DNA of 8,278 bases from positions 10,216 through 18,493 of the forward strand of contig JAJQBF010000190.1 of NCBI GenBank assembly GCA_021203425.1. The letters are read 5' to 3'. Numbering within the stretch: position 1 is the stretch's first letter; each line of letters begins with the position of its first letter. The translations under genes and the position numbers were made by a program. The notes below the pieces were generated by a model that worked only from the letters and a program-made list of their open reading frames with translations, searched no databases and had not been told where the DNA came from. Positions 5,701-8,278 of the stretch are shown piece after piece. The stretch is from Clostridiales bacterium (lineage in GTDB: Bacteria > Bacillota > Clostridia > Lachnospirales > CAG-274).

Positions 5701-8091
5701 TCACCGTCGCCCTGAAGAAGAAGGGTAACACCGTAAACCTAACATTCTGCCGTGGAGCTGAGTATCGCTGTCTGTAATACTTCCTACACTGTTTCCGTCG
5801 TCTAAGTCAAAATTTCCTAAATAAGAAAGTGAGCTGTTGTTTCCCAAAATGAAATTATAGCTTGCCTTTGCGAAAACTGTGCCGACTTCAGTACTTACAG
5901 TTGAACCGTCGGTATTTGAAATACCCATTTGCTTAACATTTGTGTCGGTAAGGCTTATATAATGAAGATTTTCATCGTTTTGGTCAGTGTTTATGTCGCT
6001 TTCGCCCAAGTTTAAGGGGTTTTTAGCCAGATAAGCCGAGAAAGAGGGGGCAAAGCTCTCGCCGTTTTTGCTTGCCATAACATATACGTCAACAGCAAGA
6101 GTCTGGTCGCCGGGGATTGAAGAAATTTCACAGGTATCAAGGGGAACGGTTCCCACAAGTCTCTGACAGTTTACCTCTACGTCAGATGCATCGATTGTAC
6201 CTGCGTCTATAAGAGCCTGAACTTCTTCGTCTGTTACGGTAACGCTGCTGCTGTTAAATTCGTAGGCGTTGGTGCCGTCTGAATCGCTGCCTTCGCTTCC
6301 GTAAACAAGATCGTTTACCGAAATTTCATCTGACTTAGAGCTGTCAGTATATTTTCCCGAACTGTCTTCATACATAAGGACACATTCTATCTGTTCGCCG
6401 TATTCGTTATAATAGGGGTCGCCGTTAGAATCTTTGGGAACATAGAGATATTCTATATACCAGCTTGCGCCTGAATTGCTGAGCCAGCCCATATTGGTTT
6501 CAAGACCGGAAACGTTTATGTTATAGCGTGCCTCAGTCAGAGATTTTTCCATTTCGGCTGTAAAAACAAGATCTCCTGCCTCGGTAGGTGTATAAGAGGT
6601 TGTTCCTGTTTGACCCGTGCCGCTTCTGGTTTGGAATTTAACCGTCGGGCTGTAGGTTATTACGTCAAAACTTCTTACAACCAAATTGCTTGCGCTTATG
6701 TCGTTTCCGTCAGCCTCTGATGCATCGAAAGGCGGTGTGCCCGTAACTAGCTGAATAACGTCTGTACTGTTATCGGTTTTATAAATCGAAACTTCGTTTA
6801 CATAACCGGCAAACACTTTAGCCAGAATAAAGCAGACTGAATTGTCGAAAGCGTCTGTAACTGTGTCAAACACTGCATATTCGACACCGTCGGTATCGCC
6901 TGAAAGCGTTTTAACCTGAGTTAGGTCTGCGCTGTGACAGCTTACCGTATTGTTTGAGTCAGTGGAGGTGTTTATAAGAGCCGCCCACATATCCGTTTCG
7001 GAGACACTGCTGCTTGTAAGCTCATAATCAACCTTAATACTCAGGGAAGTTTCCGAACCGAAAGCATCTGTAAGGGAAAGCGTATCTTCACCTACGGTAT
7101 AGGCTGTTACATTGTCGTCTGCGTCACGTGTTACGCTTGATAATTTTCTGAAATAAACATTGAAAGAAACATACAAGCCGTTATAGTAGCCGTTGTAGCT
7201 GTCTGTAACGTAGTTTAAAACATCGTCTGAGGAAGTTACTGTTTCGACTTCGAGAATGTAACTTGCGTCATCACCTGAGAATGTGTATACTTCCTGAAGA
7301 GCCTCTGTTGTGGTTTCAGACGCTGCCTCGCTTGTTGCTTCCGTTGTTGCTTCTTCAGTACTGGTTTCTTCCGAGCCGGGGTCGTTTGAATAGGTTAAAC
7401 CGTTTACGGTCAGATAGACATAAAGGGGATTTTCTTCGCCCGATGTGCCTAAAAGAATTTCCATAATCGTCGCCGTATCGATCGCCAAAGCGCCGCCGGA
7501 GGTTACTTCCTCTGCTTTCTCAAGAATTGATGAAACCGTTGATTCGCTTTCATCGGCGCTTGAATCTTCCGAGCTGTCTGCTACGGCAAGCACAGAGTCG
7601 GAGGTTCCGCTGTCCTTTTCGGAGGAGCTTTCGCCTGAATTTGAGGAAGACGTGGTTTCCGCCGTTGTTTCGGCTGATTCGTAACATTCTGCAGTGTGGG
7701 AGTGTTCTTCCAGACCGCAGGTTAAAACCCGTTCGGAGATTATCTCCGAGGTTCCGTCTGAGGCTGTTCCGCCTGTTTCAGCGGCAGAGCCTGAGGCGGT
7801 TTCGTCGCCGGGGGAAACGTTTGCCGATTCGACCTTAGAGTTTATGATCGCCTCGGCTTCGGTGGCTGAAATAACTTCGCCGCTTGAGTTGTAGCATATT
7901 GTCTCATAGCAGTCTTCAGAGTGGATATGCTCCTCCAAGCCGCAAGTTGGGGTTGTAAGAGTGATAGCCGGAAGAATCAGCATATATGTAGTGATAAAAA
8001 CTACAACCATAGCCATAGCCGTAACGCCTCTTAGCCATAGTCTATATTTTTTCTTTTTCAGGGACCTCACGGGGTCCTCAAAATATGCCAT
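5701..8091 (-). CDS. Piece A: N-terminal part of giant surface protein (export signal, CGLEEHxHxxxCY motifs, ectodomain)
   Basis: The start is the ATG at 8091, because AAAGGAG lies 8 nt upstream; a TTG at 8112 in the same frame is upstream of that site and is not needed. Residues 11-21 are basic (LKKKKYRLWLR) and 22-45 hydrophobic, ending in LILPAITL, a form I recall from large clostridial surface proteins. No clear AxA signal-peptidase site is seen, so the segment may be cleaved or stay as a membrane anchor. Residues 50-62 and 125-137 are two CGLEEHxHxxxCY motifs. Residues 139-186 are Ser/Glu/Asp-rich and 239-264 Thr/Glu/Ala-rich linkers. From about 268 on the sequence is beta-rich with Ser/Thr/Asp and no enzyme motif that I recognise. 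The end is artificial: after QLHGRML the frame gives GLRCYPSSSGRR and a TGA at 5701, while the +1 frame continues as VYGVTLLLQGDGE into piece B. Confidence 0.85.
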   Translation of the reverse strand: MAYFEDPVRSLKKKKYRLWLRGVTAMAMVVVFITTYMLILPAITLTTPTCGLEEHIHSEDCYETICYNSSGEVISATEAEAIINSKVESANVSPGDETASGSAAETGGTASDGTSEIISERVLTCGLEEHSHTAECYESAETTAETTSSSNSGESSSEKDSGTSDSVLAVADSSEDSSADESESTVSSILEKAEEVTSGGALAIDTATIMEILLGTSGEENPLYVYLTVNGLTYSNDPGSEETSTEEATTEATSEAASETTTEALQEVYTFSGDDASYILEVETVTSSDDVLNYVTDSYNGYYNGLYVSFNVYFRKLSSVTRDADDNVTAYTVGEDTLSLTDAFGSETSLSIKVDYELTSSSVSETDMWAALINTSTDSNNTVSCHSADLTQVKTLSGDTDGVEYAVFDTVTDAFDNSVCFILAKVFAGYVNEVSIYKTDNSTDVIQLVTGTPPFDASEADGNDISASNLVVRSFDVITYSPTVKFQTRSGTGQTGTTSYTPTEAGDLVFTAEMEKSLTEARYNINVSGLETNMGWLSNSGASWYIEYLYVPKDSNGDPYYNEYGEQIECVLMYEDSSGKYTDSSKSDEISVNDLVYGSEGSDSDGTNAYEFNSSSVTVTDEEVQALIDAGTIDASDVEVNCQRLVGTVPLDTCEISSIPGDQTLAVDVYVMASKNGESFAPSFSAYLAKNPLNLGESDINTDQNDENLHYISLTDTNVKQMGISNTDGSTVSTEVGTVFAKASYNFILGNNSSLSYLGNFDLDDGNSVGSITDSDTQLHGRMLGLRCYPSSSGRR
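7297..7377 (-). repeat. Thr/Glu/Ala-rich linker in piece A
   Basis: Residues 239-265 are made of short EATTEA, EAASE and ETTTEA units. This looks like an extended spacer between folded domains. It is the first of three Thr-rich linkers in the whole protein. Confidence 0.7.
7681..7944 (-). repeat. Two copies of a CGLEEHxHxxxCY motif
   Basis: Protein residues 50-62 and 125-137 read CGLEEHIHSEDCY and CGLEEHSHTAECY (DNA 7944-7906 and 7719-7681). Cys and His are placed C-x4-H-x-H-x3-C in both. Such motifs recur near the N-terminus of large clostridial surface proteins after the LPAIT segment. The spacing could bind a metal ion or form a disulfide, but I know of no proven role. They are separated by about 60 residues of low-complexity Ala/Glu/Ser/Gly sequence. 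Confidence 0.8.
7957..8061 (-). other. N-terminal export/membrane segment of the surface protein
   Basis: Protein residues 11-45 (counted from the ATG at 8091) have a cluster of seven Lys/Arg residues followed by 24 mostly hydrophobic residues ending LILPAITL. The charge layout fits Sec export with the N-terminus inside the cell. The core is long for a cleaved signal peptide and lacks a clear cleavage motif. Confidence 0.7.
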
Positions 8092-8201
8092 AAATCCATC
8101 TCCTTTCCGCAATGATTTTGAATGTATTTATGATTTAGGGCAATAAATTCAACTTGCATAAATAAGCACAATAGTTCCTAAATGTATCTGCACTTATCAT
8201 A
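8092..8201 (-). promoter_or_regulatory. 5' leader of the surface gene with strong ribosome binding site
   Basis: The leader is about 110 nt from the predicted start of transcription. AAAGGAG at 8106-8100 lies 8 nt before the ATG at 8091, near-ideal spacing, and decides that start over the upstream TTG at 8112. I see no long stem, riboswitch core or terminator in the leader. Two short ATG frames occur in it without Shine-Dalgarno sites: one of 30 codons from 8159 that overlaps the main start, and one of 21 codons starting close to the predicted transcript start. Confidence 0.6.
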
Positions 8202-8207
8202 TTGATT

Positions 8208-8236
8208 ATTATAGCACCTTCTTAATTTATTTGCAA
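8208..8236 (-). promoter_or_regulatory. Sigma-A type promoter with extended -10
   Basis: On the minus strand TTGCAA (8236-8231) is followed after exactly 17 nt by TATAAT (8213-8208). The bases just before the -10 are TGC, giving an extended -10 (TGN-TATAAT). The -35 matches TTGACA at 4 of 6 positions and the -10 is perfect. The predicted start of transcription is near 8201, about 110 nt before the ATG. No operator or second promoter is evident. It would drive the giant surface gene. Confidence 0.75.
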
Positions 8237-8270
8237 CACTTTTTTAATTAAAAATTAAATTTTTTTGTTT
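8237..8270 (-). promoter_or_regulatory. A/T-tract upstream of the promoter (UP-like) containing an AT-only inverted repeat
   Basis: Directly upstream of the -35 lie A and T tracts of the kind that contact the RNA polymerase alpha subunit. Inside is a perfect 7+7 inverted repeat, TTTAATT at 8243-8249 and AATTAAA at 8253-8259, with a 3-nt centre. On the plus strand a T run follows it, but no plus-strand gene ends here, so an UP element is the more likely reading than a terminator. A binding site for a regulator is possible but unsupported. Confidence 0.4.
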
Positions 8271-8278
8271 AGATTTGA

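Larger units (their letters stand above)
66..8091 (-). pseudogene. Giant cell-surface adhesin-like gene, split by one frameshift and one in-frame amber codon
   Basis: All three large minus-strand reading frames are parts of one gene. The span 8091-66 is 8026 nt. Dropping one G of the pair at 5738/5739 leaves 8025 nt, exactly 2675 codons, with only the TAG at 792-794 interrupting. The restored protein would be 2674 residues: piece A residues 1-784, piece B 785-2432, amber position 2433, piece C from 2434. It starts with a Lys-rich plus hydrophobic export segment and ends with LPEAG, a hydrophobic stretch and a basic tail, so only the full reading is a complete wall-anchored protein. There is one promoter and one convincing ribosome binding site, both before 8091, and the two internal start codons lack usable Shine-Dalgarno sites. 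I infer a large exported adhesin of a clostridial Firmicute. The ligand is unknown. Whether it is a true pseudogene, an assembly artefact or recoded cannot be decided here. Confidence 0.8.

Noticed and set aside
5701..5741. Programmed +1 ribosomal frameshift
   Set aside because: The needed shift is +1, but the overlap has no CUU-UGA-like slip site or nearby internal Shine-Dalgarno placed for it, and the last in-frame codons CGA CGG UGA give poor re-pairing. Kept only as a remote option.
8062..8077. Small hairpin (GGACC/GGTCC) in codons 5-10 of piece A
   Set aside because: Only a 5-bp stem, and the sequence is explained by the coding of EDPVRSL; no sign of a regulatory structure beyond that.
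8110..8112. TTG start that would extend piece A by seven residues
   Set aside because: The AAAGGAG site lies downstream of it and is ideally placed for the ATG at 8091; the extra residues are the ribosome binding site itself read as codons.
7263..8146. Five plus-strand open frames of 61-103 codons opposite piece A
   Set aside because: Their composition (Arg/Leu/Pro-rich, or Ser/Glu/Ala-rich mirror of the linker) is that expected from antisense of Ser/Thr/Glu codons; none has a promoter or a recognisable domain.
8243..8267. AT-only inverted repeat followed by a T run on the plus strand, terminator-like
   Set aside because: The stem has no G-C pairs and no plus-strand gene ends here; it sits exactly where an UP element is expected for the minus-strand promoter.

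Overview
The window is almost entirely one giant surface-protein gene read on the minus strand, from an ATG at 8091 down to a stop at 66. It is cut into three open pieces by two point lesions. The style suggests a gut-type clostridial Firmicute (Oscillospiraceae/Lachnospiraceae-like). The basis is a sigma-A promoter with an AAAGGAG Shine-Dalgarno, moderate GC, an N-terminal Lys-rich plus hydrophobic 'LPAIT' export segment followed by CGLEEHxHxxxCY motifs, Thr/Glu-rich linkers and an LPEAG-type sortase tail. I cannot name the species from the sequence.

Layout in the direction of transcription (right to left). An AT-rich upstream region and a good extended -10 promoter (about 8208-8260) lead into a leader of about 110 nt and an RBS at 8100-8106. 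Piece A (8091-5701) carries the export signal, two CxxxxHxHxxxC motifs, Ser/Glu/Thr-rich linkers and beta-rich ectodomain. It goes out of frame at 5738/5739. Piece B (conceptually 5738-792) carries two carbohydrate-binding-like beta-sandwich modules separated by Thr-rich linkers, then a long stalk or adhesin-like region. It ends at an in-frame amber codon (792-794). Piece C (conceptually 791-66) carries the end of the last piece B domain, an SdrD_B/Cna_B-like domain with an Asp-rich putative calcium loop, and the LPEAG sorting signal. Removing one G at 5738/5739 and reading the TAG as a sense codon gives one continuous protein of 2674 residues. The protein logic is then complete: export signal, metal-binding-like motifs, linkers and binding modules, stalk, wall anchor.

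A compact perfect hairpin at 12-29, with an outer pairing of 1-5 with 41-45, lies downstream of the gene and may be the edge of an intergenic palindromic repeat. No second real gene, RNA gene, CRISPR array or insertion sequence is visible. The main point of interest is how this gene exists as three pieces: a decaying pseudogene, a sequencing or assembly error at the frameshift, or (least certain) recoding that gives a released form and an anchored form.
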